This document shows positions 25,675 through 35,779 of a DNA stretch of 64,000 bases, in pieces. This DNA is from Trichormus_B sp936914905. Lineage in GTDB: Bacteria > Cyanobacteriota > Cyanobacteriia > Cyanobacteriales > Nostocaceae. The stretch lies in the NCBI RefSeq assembly GCF_039871975.1, contig NZ_JBDPLL010000001.1. One strand, written 5' to 3'. The notes below the pieces were generated by a model that was not told the origin of the DNA, did no database searches, and saw nothing but the letters and a program-made list of their open reading frames with translations. A program made the translations under genes and the position numbers. Position 1 is the first letter of the stretch; every line of letters begins with the position of its first letter.

Positions 25675-27804
25675 TTAAGCTAAACCTGCAAATGTAATCA
25701 ACACATCTATCAATTTAATAGCAATCAATGGAGCAATCACCCCACCGAAGCCATAAATAAAAACATTGCGTTGCAGAAGTTGATTAGCAGTCAAGGGTCG
25801 AAATTTTACACCCTTCAAAGCTAAAGGTATCAAAGCCGGAATAATTAAAGCATTGTAAATCAGTACTGACAGTACCGCAGAGTTAACACTGGTTAATTTC
25901 ATAATATTTAAGCTGTTGAGATTAGCATCAGCAAAAATCACCGGGATAATGGCAAAATATTTAGCTATATCATTGGCGATGGAGAACATGGTCAATGCTC
26001 CACGAGTAATGAGCAATTGTTTACCAATGCCGACAATATCAATTAGTTTTGTCGGATCAGAATCCAAATCCACCATATTAGCGGCTTCTTTAGCGGACTT
26101 AGTGCCTGTATTCATGGCTATGCCTACATCAGCGTATGTTAAAGCGCGTGTATCATTAGTGCCGTCTCCGGTCATCGCTACCAGTTTGCCTTCTGCTTGT
26201 TCCCGTTGAATAATGCTGATTTTATCTTCTGGTGTAGCCTTGGCTATAAATTCATCTACTCCAGCTTCTTTAGCAATGACAGAAGCTGTGATGGGGTTGT
26301 CTCCAGTGAGCATCAGTGTTCGTACTCCCATGCGTCGTAGTTGATCAAAACGTTCACGGATTCCAGGTTTAACAATATCTTTTAGATAAATGACACCATA
26401 GATTTCATTATCTAGGCAAACCAATAGGGGTGTACCTCCTTGGTGGGAAACTGCTTCATAAGCAGTAACTAGTTCTGGGGTTTCATTTCCATTACGCGAT
26501 GCTCCAGAAGAGCCGCTACGCGATCGCACAAAACCTTTAATTGCTCCCACTGAGCCTTTCCGTACTTCGTGTCCACCTGGCAAATTAGTGCCACTCATGC
26601 GAGTTGTCGCTGAAAATTCCACACCTTGGCATTTTTTGCGATCGATATCAAATTTTGCGCCACATTTTTCTGCTAGTCGGACAATAGATTTACCCTCTGG
26701 AGTATCGTCAAATATACTAGCGCCTAAAGCAACGTTAGCAATTTCTCGCATTGAGTGAGCATTGATGGGAAGAAAGGCTTCTGCTAAACGGTTGCCCAGG
26801 GTAATTGTACCTGTTTTATCTAAAACCAAAGTATTGATATCACCACAGGCTTCCACCACCCTGCCAGAGGTGGCAATCACGTTAAATTGGGCCACTCTAT
26901 CCATACCTGCGATACCAATGGCACTTAGTAAGCCGCCGATGGTGGTGGGGATGAGGGTAACTAACAAGGCAATTAGTACAGGGATACTGACAGGACTTTT
27001 AACATAGTAGGCAAAGACTGGCAAGGTGGCGACGACAATGAAAAAGGTGGTGGTAAGAACTGCTAGTAATACTGTTAAAGCAATTTCATTAGGTGTTTTA
27101 GTACGTTCTGCCCCTTCGACCAAATCAATCATCCGGTCAATTAATCCTTTACCGGGGTCAGCGGTAATACGAATAATTAATTCATCGGAGATGATACGTG
27201 TACCACCTGTAACGGAACTGGCAACGTCTGAACCTGATTCTTTAAGGACTGGGGCTGATTCGCCGGTAATTGCTGATTCATCTACAGAGGCGATACCCAG
27301 AATTACTTCGCCATCAGCGGGGATCATATCACCAGCAACGACGTAAACAGTATCACCTTGTTTGAGGCTGGTGGAAGGAATTTCTGTGATTGTGCCATCA
27401 ACAACAATTTTTTTGGCGATAGTTTCTGATCTAGTAGATCGTAATGCATCTGCTTGGGCTTTACCTCTTCCTTCTGCTAAGGCTTCGGCAAAATTGGCAA
27501 AAATAACTGTCGAAAACAAAATTACTGTTAATAAACCATTGAATAGTTGGGGGTTTTTCTGGGTGACTGGCCCAAATAATGGTGGGTAAATTGTAGCAGC
27601 TAGGGTGGTAGTTGTTGCTAACCAAACCAAAAACATGACGGGATTTTGAATAGCATATTTGGGGTATACCTTGATAAAGGTATCTCTAATTACCCTGGTA
27701 TAGAGTCGTTTGGTACTGACTCGGACTTTTTTGCGTTTTTGACGGCGATCGCTAGGACGAGAACGGGGTGACTTTGGTCTAGGAGTAGTTGTAGCGGAAT
27801 TCAT
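25675..27804 (-). CDS. kdpB: KdpB, ATP-hydrolysing subunit of the K+ pump
   Basis: P-type (IA) ATPase subunit. I place the start at 27804 (MNSATTTPRPKSP), giving ~709 residues; a frame open to 27918 adds 38 residues encoded largely by an STRR array. Motifs: SAITGESAPV (actuator TGES), LDKTGTITLGNR with the phosphorylated Asp, GTPLLVCL, LMLTGDNPITA and VAMTGDGTNDTRAL. Seven membrane segments, including VPVLIALLVTLIPTTIGGLL. The protein has a basic N-terminal tail (RPSDRRQKRKKVRVSTKRLY) as in cyanobacterial homologues. Intact. Its activity no longer has a full KdpD to control its transcription, so expression may have changed. Confidence 0.96.
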   Translation of the reverse strand: MNSATTTPRPKSPRSRPSDRRQKRKKVRVSTKRLYTRVIRDTFIKVYPKYAIQNPVMFLVWLATTTTLAATIYPPLFGPVTQKNPQLFNGLLTVILFSTVIFANFAEALAEGRGKAQADALRSTRSETIAKKIVVDGTITEIPSTSLKQGDTVYVVAGDMIPADGEVILGIASVDESAITGESAPVLKESGSDVASSVTGGTRIISDELIIRITADPGKGLIDRMIDLVEGAERTKTPNEIALTVLLAVLTTTFFIVVATLPVFAYYVKSPVSIPVLIALLVTLIPTTIGGLLSAIGIAGMDRVAQFNVIATSGRVVEACGDINTLVLDKTGTITLGNRLAEAFLPINAHSMREIANVALGASIFDDTPEGKSIVRLAEKCGAKFDIDRKKCQGVEFSATTRMSGTNLPGGHEVRKGSVGAIKGFVRSRSGSSGASRNGNETPELVTAYEAVSHQGGTPLLVCLDNEIYGVIYLKDIVKPGIRERFDQLRRMGVRTLMLTGDNPITASVIAKEAGVDEFIAKATPEDKISIIQREQAEGKLVAMTGDGTNDTRALTYADVGIAMNTGTKSAKEAANMVDLDSDPTKLIDIVGIGKQLLITRGALTMFSIANDIAKYFAIIPVIFADANLNSLNIMKLTSVNSAVLSVLIYNALIIPALIPLALKGVKFRPLTANQLLQRNVFIYGFGGVIAPLIAIKLIDVLITFAGLA

Positions 27805-27805
27805 A

Positions 27806-27852
27806 AACGGGGATTGGTGATTGGTGATTGGTGATTGGTGATTGGTCATTAG
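27806..27852. repeat. STRR heptamer repeat between kdpA and kdpB
   Basis: Six tandem GATTGGT units (GTGATTG) just upstream of the kdpB start, within an operon. It is transcribed but, with the start chosen here, not translated. Confidence 0.88.
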
Positions 27853-27918
27853 GAAAATTACTTCCCCGTCTTCCCTATCTTCCGCATCTCCCTCCCCCAC
27901 TCCCCAGTCCCCACTCAC

Positions 27919-29604
27919 CTAGCTTCCAGCAGCTAGTTTAAAACCTTCAGCTATGGGTCCTAAAGCTAAAACGGGGAAGAAGGTGAGGACTCCCAAAATA
28001 ATAGTTACGCCAGCGGTGACGGTGGTAAACAGTAGGGAATCGGTTCTGAGAGTACCAGGGGTTTCTGGTGCCTTTGGTTTATGGGATATACTATCAGCTA
28101 AGAGGAGCATGGCCATAATGGGAATATACCGCCCTATTAAAATGCTGAAACTTGTGCTTAAGTTCCACCACAAAGTGTTATCTTTTAATCCTTCTAAGCC
28201 AGAACCGTTATTAGCTGAGGCTGAAGCATATTCATAAACTACTTGAGAAATGCCATGAAAGCCTGGGTTGCTGATTCCTGATAGGGAAATAGGATATCCT
28301 AGGGCGATCGCACTGGGAATCAAAATTACAATCGGGTGAATCAACAAGACTATGCTGGCCAGGACAATTTCTGGTTGTTCAATTTTGCGCCCGAAAAATT
28401 CCGGGGTGCGTCCTACCATTAACCCGGTGATGAAAACAGTGAGAATTAGGTAAATAAATAGGTAGGCTGTTCCTATTCCTTGTCCACCCCAAATAATTTG
28501 GAGGAACATATTAAATAAAGTCGAAAATATGCCAGAAGGCATCAGGGAATCCTGCATTCCATTCACAGCACCACACATAGTAGCAGTAGCAGCAACAGCC
28601 CATAATGCTGTTTCTGCCCAGCCAAATCGTAGTTCTTTACCTTCTAAATTTGGTAATTGTACACCCAAGGCATTATTAATTAGGGGATTTCCTTGTAGTT
28701 CACCTGCTGCTGTAATCCAAATTAAAACTACGAAGATTATAAATACCGTCCAAAACAGCAACCAAGTTTGTTTCAGATTATTGGCAAATACGCCGTAGGT
28801 ATAAATTAAGGATGTCGGAATAGCTAACATGGCGATGATTTCTATCAAGTTAGCAGCACCATTAGGATTTTCAAAGGGATGAGCAGAGTTCGCACCAAAA
28901 AAGCCACCTCCGTTTTCACCTAACATTTTAATCATTTCAAAGGAGGCTACTGGCCCTCTAGCAATATATTGGGTTCCTCCTTCTAAGGTTTGAACAACCA
29001 GAGTTTCGTTTAATGTTTGTGGTACACCAAGGGCTATAAGTGCGATCGCCCCAATTATCGAAAGGGGTAATAATATCCGTGTAATAGCACGGGTTATATC
29101 AACATAAAAATTCCCTAACTTTCTTCCTGTCAACCCGCGAATAAAAGCTATACCTACGGATAAACCAGTCGCTGCTGAGGTGAACATCAAAAAACCTAAA
29201 GCTGCTGTTTGGCTAAAGTAGCTTAAAGTTGTTTCACCCGTGTAATGTTGCTGGTCAGTGTTAGTTAAAAAAGATATCGTCGTGTGTAGTAATATATCCC
29301 ATGTAGGCGTACCAAATCTGTTAGGATTCCAAGGTAATAATCTCTGAAAAGAGATTAGTGCATAGACAGAGATACCCATCACTAAGTTACTATATATTAC
29401 TGCTCGAATATACTGCCAAACAGTCATTTCCTCTTTTTTACGGATTCCTGCTAGTTTATCAATAATTTTCTCTATAGGGTTCAGTATCAAGTCAAGTATT
29501 GTGTTTTCTCCCAAGAAGATACGGGCCATGTATCTACCTAATTTGGGAGTAATTAATACGACAATAGATAGCGTTAACGCAATTTGTAAAAAACCTTGTC
29601 CCAT
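27919..29604 (-). CDS. kdpA: KdpA, K+-channel-like subunit of the K+ pump
   Basis: Membrane subunit that binds and conducts K+. The 561-residue protein has ten membrane segments and four pore-loop repeats of the K+ channel type: LGFLMFTSAATGLSVGIAFI, LGENGGGFFGANSAHPFENP (the best-known selectivity loop), AVAATATMCGAVNGMQDSLM and YEYASASANNGSGLEGL. Length matches E. coli KdpA (557). It is the first gene of the minus-strand kdp operon and its frame stops 1 bp before the longest possible kdpB frame. No KdpF-like ORF was found upstream. Intact. Confidence 0.96.
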   Translation of the reverse strand: MGQGFLQIALTLSIVVLITPKLGRYMARIFLGENTILDLILNPIEKIIDKLAGIRKKEEMTVWQYIRAVIYSNLVMGISVYALISFQRLLPWNPNRFGTPTWDILLHTTISFLTNTDQQHYTGETTLSYFSQTAALGFLMFTSAATGLSVGIAFIRGLTGRKLGNFYVDITRAITRILLPLSIIGAIALIALGVPQTLNETLVVQTLEGGTQYIARGPVASFEMIKMLGENGGGFFGANSAHPFENPNGAANLIEIIAMLAIPTSLIYTYGVFANNLKQTWLLFWTVFIIFVVLIWITAAGELQGNPLINNALGVQLPNLEGKELRFGWAETALWAVAATATMCGAVNGMQDSLMPSGIFSTLFNMFLQIIWGGQGIGTAYLFIYLILTVFITGLMVGRTPEFFGRKIEQPEIVLASIVLLIHPIVILIPSAIALGYPISLSGISNPGFHGISQVVYEYASASANNGSGLEGLKDNTLWWNLSTSFSILIGRYIPIMAMLLLADSISHKPKAPETPGTLRTDSLLFTTVTAGVTIILGVLTFFPVLALGPIAEGFKLAAGS

Positions 29605-30503
29605 GTACTTTCTACTCGATTAAACTTAAATTTTATAAAACTACTGCAAAAGATATTAGTTCCCAGTCAGCACTATGGCTATAGCTTACGTGACAACGTA
29701 GGAGTCATCACCCAAGCTGTACTATCAGAAGGAAAAAAGGTACATTATTTACCCCTGCAACGGGAGCAACTCTGCACCTCTGCAACCCTACACTTTTGAA
29801 TGGGGTTGTAATGGCGATGACTCCTGTAATTATATTTACTCTCACCTCAATGATTGAATTTGAGTGTAATTTTCTGATTAATCATTTTTTACCTACTTTC
29901 TGTAGTTTCCGTAAATTTAGATAAAATTTTATGCTACTTGATTTATTACCTCAACAGTTAGATATAATTGTTGATTATTTCCCATACATATTCTTTGTGT
30001 GAATCTATACATACGGGTATAGAAAATATATTTGCAGATATAAATTATCGGAAAAGTATGATCATGGCATTGACACTCTACCACTAACCTAGCGGTATAG
30101 TGGTAGTCAAGAGTGCGACATTTAAGATAGAGAATATAGCTGGATTTGTATATAGTTTACGTGAGGTAGCCATACTTAGTCTCTAGGAGATGCTACGCGA
30201 AGGTAGAGGCGTTTAACAAGGAATAGGGAACAAGAAAATAATGTGTATAATTAATGGATAGAGTCATCGCTACCCAAACAGGATTATTTATACCAGAATG
30301 TATTGATTAATTAAACTGGATTTAGAGCCTATTTATAAAATAAATATTAAGTAGGGTGTTTGACTTACCGCTATGTCAGGATTTAGGAATTTGAGATAGT
30401 AATAATTAGCCATAACACACCCTAAAATTTTAGGAATTAGGGTTTTTATTTATTTTAAATGGTTGCTCTCTTTACCTTGTACTGTACTAAATATCACTGA
30501 ATT
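29605..30503. other. Non-coding stretch between kdpA and the EamA gene (~900 bp)
   Basis: No credible gene. It separates two divergent genes and should contain both promoters. Degraded copies of the dispersed repeat appear at about 29685-29735 (GCTATAGCTTACGTGACAAC) and 30155-30215 (GTTTACGTGAGGTAGCCATA, then GATGCTACGCGAAGGTAGAG). Confidence 0.45.
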
Positions 30504-31439
30504 ATGCATCAAACTTCCGGTCGCTGGCGTTTAGGACTAGGTTTATCCTTACTAACGGTTTTTCTATGGGGTATTCTACCAATTGCCCTCCAGGTAACGC
30601 TACAAGCACTAGATGTCTACACTGTCATTTGGTTTCGCTTTTTGATGTCGTTTGTATTACTGATAAGTTATTTATATGTGCAGCGAAAATTACCAAGTTT
30701 AGAACAATTACAGACTAATTCTCTCAAATTATTAGCAATAGCAACAATATTTTTGGCGGCTAATTACTTTTTCTTCATGCAAGGTTTAGCGTTAGCAGGT
30801 GCTGTTAATGCTGAAGTGATAATTCAGTTAGCTGCTGTTTTATTAGGTTTTGGTGGTTTGGTAATTTTTAAAGAGCGTTATACATTACGGCAATGGTTTG
30901 GTGTTAGTGTCTTAACTTTAGGTTTTCTGCTATTTTTTAAAGCTCAATTAACGAATTTAGTCACAGCACAGGGACAATATCTTTTAGGTAGTGGATTAAT
31001 AGTCATAGGTGCAGTAGCATGGGCAATTTATGCCTTGACACAAAAGCAGCTATTACAATCTTTTTCATCCTCTAATATCATGCTCATAATTTATGGTGGA
31101 TGTACTTTATTATTCACTCCTTTAGCGAAAACCAATACAATTTTCACGCTTGATACTCTTCATTTAGGAATGCTGCTGTTTTGTGGGTTAAATACTCTCA
31201 TTGCCTATGGTGCTTTTGCTGAATCATTAGAACATTGGGAGGCTTCAAGAGTGAGTGCTATATTAGCTTTAGCTCCTCTTCTAACTTTAATATCAGTTTG
31301 GTTAGTCGCAAATATTTTCCCTACTTTAATTACACCAGAACATATAACGTTAATAGGAATTATTGGGGCATTGTTAGTTGTTTCTGGTTCGGTAACGATT
31401 GCGTTGGGTAAATCTGAAGAAAAGCGGACAGGGGGATGA
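30504..31439 (+). CDS. EamA/DMT-family transporter (drug/metabolite exporter type)
   Basis: Inner-membrane transporter of 311 residues with ten predicted membrane segments in two EamA repeats. Repeat one includes LSLLTVFLWGILPIALQVTL and WFRFLMSFVLLISYLYVQRK. Repeat two includes SGLIVIGAVAWAIYALTQKQ and SAILALAPLLTLISVWLVAN, with the E-R-E-T-like GFKERYTL at the end of the first repeat. Substrate unknown; family members export amino acids, nucleotide precursors or other small metabolites. Intact, no operon partner. Confidence 0.9.
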   Translation: MHQTSGRWRLGLGLSLLTVFLWGILPIALQVTLQALDVYTVIWFRFLMSFVLLISYLYVQRKLPSLEQLQTNSLKLLAIATIFLAANYFFFMQGLALAGAVNAEVIIQLAAVLLGFGGLVIFKERYTLRQWFGVSVLTLGFLLFFKAQLTNLVTAQGQYLLGSGLIVIGAVAWAIYALTQKQLLQSFSSSNIMLIIYGGCTLLFTPLAKTNTIFTLDTLHLGMLLFCGLNTLIAYGAFAESLEHWEASRVSAILALAPLLTLISVWLVANIFPTLITPEHITLIGIIGALLVVSGSVTIALGKSEEKRTGG

Positions 31440-31462
31440 GGGTAATGAGGGTGATATTTTTG

Positions 31463-31545
31463 TAAGCATTCAGCTAATGCCTAACGGCACGGTACGCGAA
31501 CAGACATCAGCAGTTAGCCTTTCCAGGCTAACGCCAAAAATACCT
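31463..31545. repeat. Dispersed ~75-bp repeat, copy 1
   Basis: The segment starts CATTCAGCTAATGCCTAACG and ends GGCTAACGCCAAAAATACCT. A second copy is at 57626-57697, and a fragment (AGTATTCAGCCATAAGCAGT) lies at ~34605. It has internal inverted sequence (GCTAACG/CGTTAGC type) and is non-coding. Confidence 0.75.
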
Positions 31546-31849
31546 TTTTCATAATTAACCAATTTCTCAAACATTCTGACTCCTGACTCCTATATCGTCA
31601 CATAAGCTATCGCAATACTTCTGAATTCCTACTATATATCAAGTTATTTGATATCATCCAAAGCTACTAAATAAACACTGAGGTAAAGCCTTTTTTAGTT
31701 TGTTAGGATCTTAAGGTAAAAAATCTCAGAAACTTCCAGAAATCTCAGCGAATGAATAGTATATAAATTAATCAATATAATTAACAGGGTGTGTGAATAA
31801 CTACCAAATTTAACGCCTCGCTAAACAACGTGACTGAAACATTTAAGCG

Positions 31850-33643
31850 ATGAATAGTTTGTTTGGTAATTGGGCTAACAGCCTGAGAAAAAATTCTCTA
31901 TTCCTGGTACTTTCAATGCTGCTGCCAACATTGGGAATTAGTAATTCTGTCATGGCAGCCGAGAAAATCTATGCTTCTTATTCTATACTAGAAATTCCCA
32001 TTCCCGTGATTAGTTTGGAAACTTATGCGAAAACGGGAGTAATTGATGATGAGTTAGCAATTTATCAACAGTATATTTCATTTAAACAACTGCAAGAATT
32101 ACGACAAATTTTACTGAGGTCCGTAAAAATTAGTCCGGCTATTGCTGCACAATTTCTCTACACGCAACAAGGAGAATTCCTACTGCGACGTCTAGCAGAA
32201 GTAATAAAAACTAAATCTTTGCTACCTGAATCAGAATTGGATGCTTTACGTGATGCGATCATTACTGCTTCTGGTGAACCGGAAGGCTTGACTTTATTAA
32301 ATTTGTTACGGAACTATCCCAGCAGCACTGTTTATCTTAAGTTAGCTAATAGTTTAGAAATAGCTGGTAAACTGGAACAACTAATTAGTGAAACTAATCA
32401 AGCGATCGCAGCAATTCAACAATTATCAAATATCGAAGCTGGTAAGATCCAAAATGTAAATTTATCGCCATTGCAAGATTTACAAACTGAAGGAAATTTG
32501 CCATCAAATAAGTACACACTGGAATTTTTTGACTCTACCCGTAATCGCCGTTTGTTTACAGATGTTTATATTCCTAATGTTCCCCATCCCACACCAGTAA
32601 TTGTGATTTCTCATGGCTTAGGTTTAGACAGTAGTAACTTTCGTTACTTAGCTCATCATTTGGCTTCCCGCGGATTAGCTGTTGTCGTTCCTAATCATCC
32701 AGGTAGTCAGTATCAACAGCCACAACAGCAATTTTCCATCAAGAGAAATAGGGGTAAAGTTATAGAGGCTGATGAATTTTTAGATCAACCTTTAGATATA
32801 AAACACATATTAGATAAACTCCAAAAATCTAACCAATCTGATCCGATTTTTAAAGGTAAATTAAACCTGGAACAGGTGGGCGTATTTGGTCAATCTTTTG
32901 GTGGTTACACTGCTCTAGTTTTAGCAGGTGCAAAGATTAATTTTGAACAGCTAGAACAAGATTGTCAACCAGATGTGCTGCGAGATACCTGGAATATGTC
33001 TTTGCTGCTGCAATGTCGCGCTTTAGAATTACAAACGAAGTCCAGACAAAAATATAATTTTAACTTACGGGATGAAAGAGTTAAAGCTGCAATTGCTGTT
33101 AATCCCATTACTAGCTCTATTTTCGGTCAAGTTGGCTTGAATCAAATTGAAACTCCTGTCATGTTTGTTGGTAGCAGTGAAGATACTGTTGCACCAGCTT
33201 TATATGAACAAATTTTACCGTTTTCCTGGTTAACTAATCCCCAGAAATATCTAGTTATGCTTGTGGGTGGAACTCATTTTTCTACTATTGGTAATAGTAA
33301 TACTGGTAGTAAGCAAGTCCGATTACCTACAGATATGATTGGTAATGCTTCCCAAGCGCGTAGTTATATAAATGCGTTTAGCTTGTCGTTTTTCCAAACG
33401 TATGTTTCTCAAAAGCGACAATATATTCCCTACCTGAATGCGGGTTATGCTAAAACTATTTCTAGTCAGTCTTTGGGGTTGAGTCTTGTGCAGTCTTTGA
33501 ATACTCAAGAGTTCGCTTCAGTATTAGGTAGTAATATTCAGGAAGTTATCCCCGGGAAAAAACTTCCTATAACCATAATCAGGTTTGGATTTTGGATTTT
33601 AGATATTGGTGTATCCTTCGTTCATGTCATGATTTTTTTGTGA
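31850..33643 (+). CDS. Exported alpha/beta hydrolase with DUF1400 N-terminus
   Basis: Protein of 597 residues. A signal peptide (LFLVLSMLLPTLGISNSVMA) comes first, then the cyanobacterial DUF1400 region (AEKIYASYSILEIPIPVISL, FLYTQQGEFLLRRLAEVIKT, EGLTLLNLLRNYPSSTVYL). The alpha/beta hydrolase domain follows, with VIVISHGLGLDSSNFRYLAH (oxyanion region), nucleophile Ser in VGVFGQSFGGYTALVLAG, acid-residue region VMFVGSSEDTVAP and His in MLVGGTHFSTIG. All three triad positions are present. Probably periplasmic or secreted lipase/esterase-like; substrate unknown. The last ~25 residues (FGFWILDIGVSFVHVMIFL) look unlike the family and may reflect a frameshift or repeat-derived extension. A truB gene follows closely. 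Confidence 0.88.
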   Translation: MNSLFGNWANSLRKNSLFLVLSMLLPTLGISNSVMAAEKIYASYSILEIPIPVISLETYAKTGVIDDELAIYQQYISFKQLQELRQILLRSVKISPAIAAQFLYTQQGEFLLRRLAEVIKTKSLLPESELDALRDAIITASGEPEGLTLLNLLRNYPSSTVYLKLANSLEIAGKLEQLISETNQAIAAIQQLSNIEAGKIQNVNLSPLQDLQTEGNLPSNKYTLEFFDSTRNRRLFTDVYIPNVPHPTPVIVISHGLGLDSSNFRYLAHHLASRGLAVVVPNHPGSQYQQPQQQFSIKRNRGKVIEADEFLDQPLDIKHILDKLQKSNQSDPIFKGKLNLEQVGVFGQSFGGYTALVLAGAKINFEQLEQDCQPDVLRDTWNMSLLLQCRALELQTKSRQKYNFNLRDERVKAAIAVNPITSSIFGQVGLNQIETPVMFVGSSEDTVAPALYEQILPFSWLTNPQKYLVMLVGGTHFSTIGNSNTGSKQVRLPTDMIGNASQARSYINAFSLSFFQTYVSQKRQYIPYLNAGYAKTISSQSLGLSLVQSLNTQEFASVLGSNIQEVIPGKKLPITIIRFGFWILDIGVSFVHVMIFL

Positions 33644-33718
33644 TGTGTTTTTAATCTCTTCATCTTGCTCACTCCATCGAATATAATTAATTACGAATTA
33701 CGATTTACCAATGATTTT

Positions 33719-34594
33719 GTGCAGGGTTTTCTGAATTTAAACAAACCTTATGGCTGCACTTCCCACGACTGCGTAGAGCGGGTACGTAAACTCTTGCGTC
33801 TAAAACGAGTGGGACACGCAGGAACTTTAGATCCTGCAGCTACTGGGATTTTACCGATCGCTTTGGGTAAAGCTACCAGGTTATTACAATATTTACCTGG
33901 TAAAAAAGCTTATCAAGCTACTGTTCGCCTTGGTGTACGTACAACTACTGATGATCTAGAAGGGGAAGTGATTACTTCTCTACCTTGTGCTGGGTTAAAT
34001 TTGGCGGATATAAAAACAGCACTTTCAGAATTTATAGGTAAAATTGAGCAAATTCCTCCTAATTATAGCGCCATTCAAATTGATGGACAACGTTTGTATA
34101 ATTTAGCACGAAAAGGGGAAATGGTGCAAGCACCAAAGAGAACAGTAGAAGTTTTAAATATAAAAGTCTTAGACTGGCGTGATGGGGATTTTCCAGAATT
34201 GGATCTGGCGATCACTTGTGGTGCAGGAACCTATATTAGAGCGCTCGCTCGTGATTTAGGTGTAGTTCTAAATACGGGTGGCACTCTCGCCGCTTTGATA
34301 CGAACAGAAAGCAGCAGTTTTTGGTTAAAAGACAGTGTAACCTTCACAGATTTAGAAACCCAACTTCAAACCGGGACATTTCAACCCATACCCGCAGATG
34401 CAGCTTTACAAACGCTACCATCTGTAGATTTATCGGGAACATTTGCCAAAAAATGGTGTCAAGGTCAGCAAGTTCCTCTAGATCTTGATTTGCTGGGACT
34501 GGTAAGAGTCTATGAAGAAGCCCACTTTTTAGGTATTGCCCAAATCCAAGACCATATCTTGATTCCCCAAATGGTTTTTGAACCTATTTCTTAG
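33719..34594 (+). CDS. truB: tRNA pseudouridine-55 synthase
   Basis: Makes the T-loop pseudouridine 55 of tRNAs. I start it at GTG 33719 (VQGFLNLNKPYGCTSHDCVE); a TTG 54 bp upstream would add 18 unconserved residues. The catalytic Asp is in GHAGTLDPAATGILPIALGK. Other family blocks: KKAYQATVRLGVRTTTDDLE, GKIEQIPPNYSAIQIDGQRL, YNLARKGEMV, and CGAGTYIRALARDLGVVLNT. About 291 residues with a short C-terminal extension (PUA-like remnant). Intact. The upstream hydrolase ends about 75 bp before it. Confidence 0.96.
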   Translation: MQGFLNLNKPYGCTSHDCVERVRKLLRLKRVGHAGTLDPAATGILPIALGKATRLLQYLPGKKAYQATVRLGVRTTTDDLEGEVITSLPCAGLNLADIKTALSEFIGKIEQIPPNYSAIQIDGQRLYNLARKGEMVQAPKRTVEVLNIKVLDWRDGDFPELDLAITCGAGTYIRALARDLGVVLNTGGTLAALIRTESSSFWLKDSVTFTDLETQLQTGTFQPIPADAALQTLPSVDLSGTFAKKWCQGQQVPLDLDLLGLVRVYEEAHFLGIAQIQDHILIPQMVFEPIS

Positions 34595-34956
34595 TTTCAA
34601 GGTAAGTATTCAGCCATAAGCAGTCAGGATTGATAATTAACAAATTTCTCAAATATTCTAATTCCTAACTCCCGACTCCTAAATTCTTACGTTTCAAGGA
34701 AAATACTATTTGCAGAAATCCGATTTGATTGATTAAATTACTTGTGGAGAGTGGAAATACAGAATTTCCACCCTATCAGCAGCTATATTTTTATATAACT
34801 ACGGAATTGGCTTTTCTAAATCTGGATTTTAAATAAAGTATTACGGGCTATTTTAGTATGATGAATTTCCAAAAGTATATTAATACTGTTTTAAACATTG
34901 TAGTCGAACTTTCTCCAGCCCTGATAATTTTATGAAGTTTTTGTTTACCAACAAAA
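34595..34956. other. AT-rich intergenic stretch after truB
   Basis: No gene seen. A fragment of the dispersed 75-bp repeat lies at ~34605-34625. A short hairpin (GTGGAGAGTGGAAAT ... ATTTCCAC) lies near 34744-34771 and could terminate truB. Confidence 0.4.
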
Positions 34957-35762
34957 GACCTGTCAGGAAAATTAACTTGGTTTTAAAAAAATAAATGGTA
35001 GAAGGGAATTTTGACCGTCTACTAACAGGAAAAATCCACTTAATTATATTCAATAATATCCACATCGTAGAAAACAAATACAGGGAATAACTAAGCATCA
35101 GTTTTAAGACTTGTTAGCCCAAGTTGAAATGCAGCATAAAAAACTTCAACCTGAGATAGAAAGTAAAAAGATACCTATAAATCAGAAAGGAGGAGGGCGG
35201 AAACCGAGACTAGAGATAAAAGAAGAGGTATGTCTATGCTTGTTCTATTTGAGGAAAATGCCAACATTTGAGGTTTTAGGTTTGCACTCCAGTATATCCA
35301 AGAGGGAAGGAAAGGAGACATTTCATTACTGGCTAGAGACATTAGGAAATGTTTTGCCTGCTAGTCTCCTTGAACAGGTAGAAAAACATCATAGTGATTA
35401 TGGGATCCCGACTCAGAACAAAAGGCACGAAACAAAGAGTTTTCCAACAACGGTATTTTTGTCGAACACGTCATTAGACTTGTACAAATATTCCGGGTGG
35501 CTCAACAAAGATTGCCCCTGAATTCCCGAATTTACGAACAAGTAATTCTTACTATTTGTGGTTTAGTTATATTAGGAATTGGTTCATTATTTTTGCCAAT
35601 TTCATAAACGTTATAGACATGAGGTCAGTTATGAATTAGTCATCAACGTCTTCATGGATAGTTCCTATTAGTTACTATTCCCAACCCTGATTCTTTCCTT
35701 GGCTCTTTCCTAATCTTAACACTATGGAAAGCCAGACACAGAGTCCTTATGTAAATTTTCGG
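34957..35762 (+). mobile_element. IS element with DDE_Tnp_4-type transposase, copy 1 (internally deleted)
   Basis: Shares its outer limits with copy 2 at 50131-51253: both start GACCTGTCAGGAAAATTAAC and end near GTAAATT(T/C)TCGG. The transposase N-terminus is present (EIESKKIPINQKGGGRKPRL, then VLGLHSSISKREGKETFHYW). About 325 bp of the catalytic core are deleted after KHHSDYG, joining out of frame to the C-terminal sequence (the copy-2 counterpart reads VAQQRFPLNSRIYEQVILT). The element cannot transpose on its own. Family call (IS5 group) from motif memory. Confidence 0.8.
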
Positions 35763-35779
35763 ACCTCTCTATTATCAGA

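Noticed and set aside
27805..27918. Longer N-terminus for KdpB
   Set aside because: The extra 38 residues are mostly encoded by a GATTGGT heptamer array, and the family start is at MNSATTTP.
25916..28798. Several plus-strand ORFs opposite kdpA and kdpB
   Set aside because: Antisense shadows of strongly conserved P-type ATPase genes.
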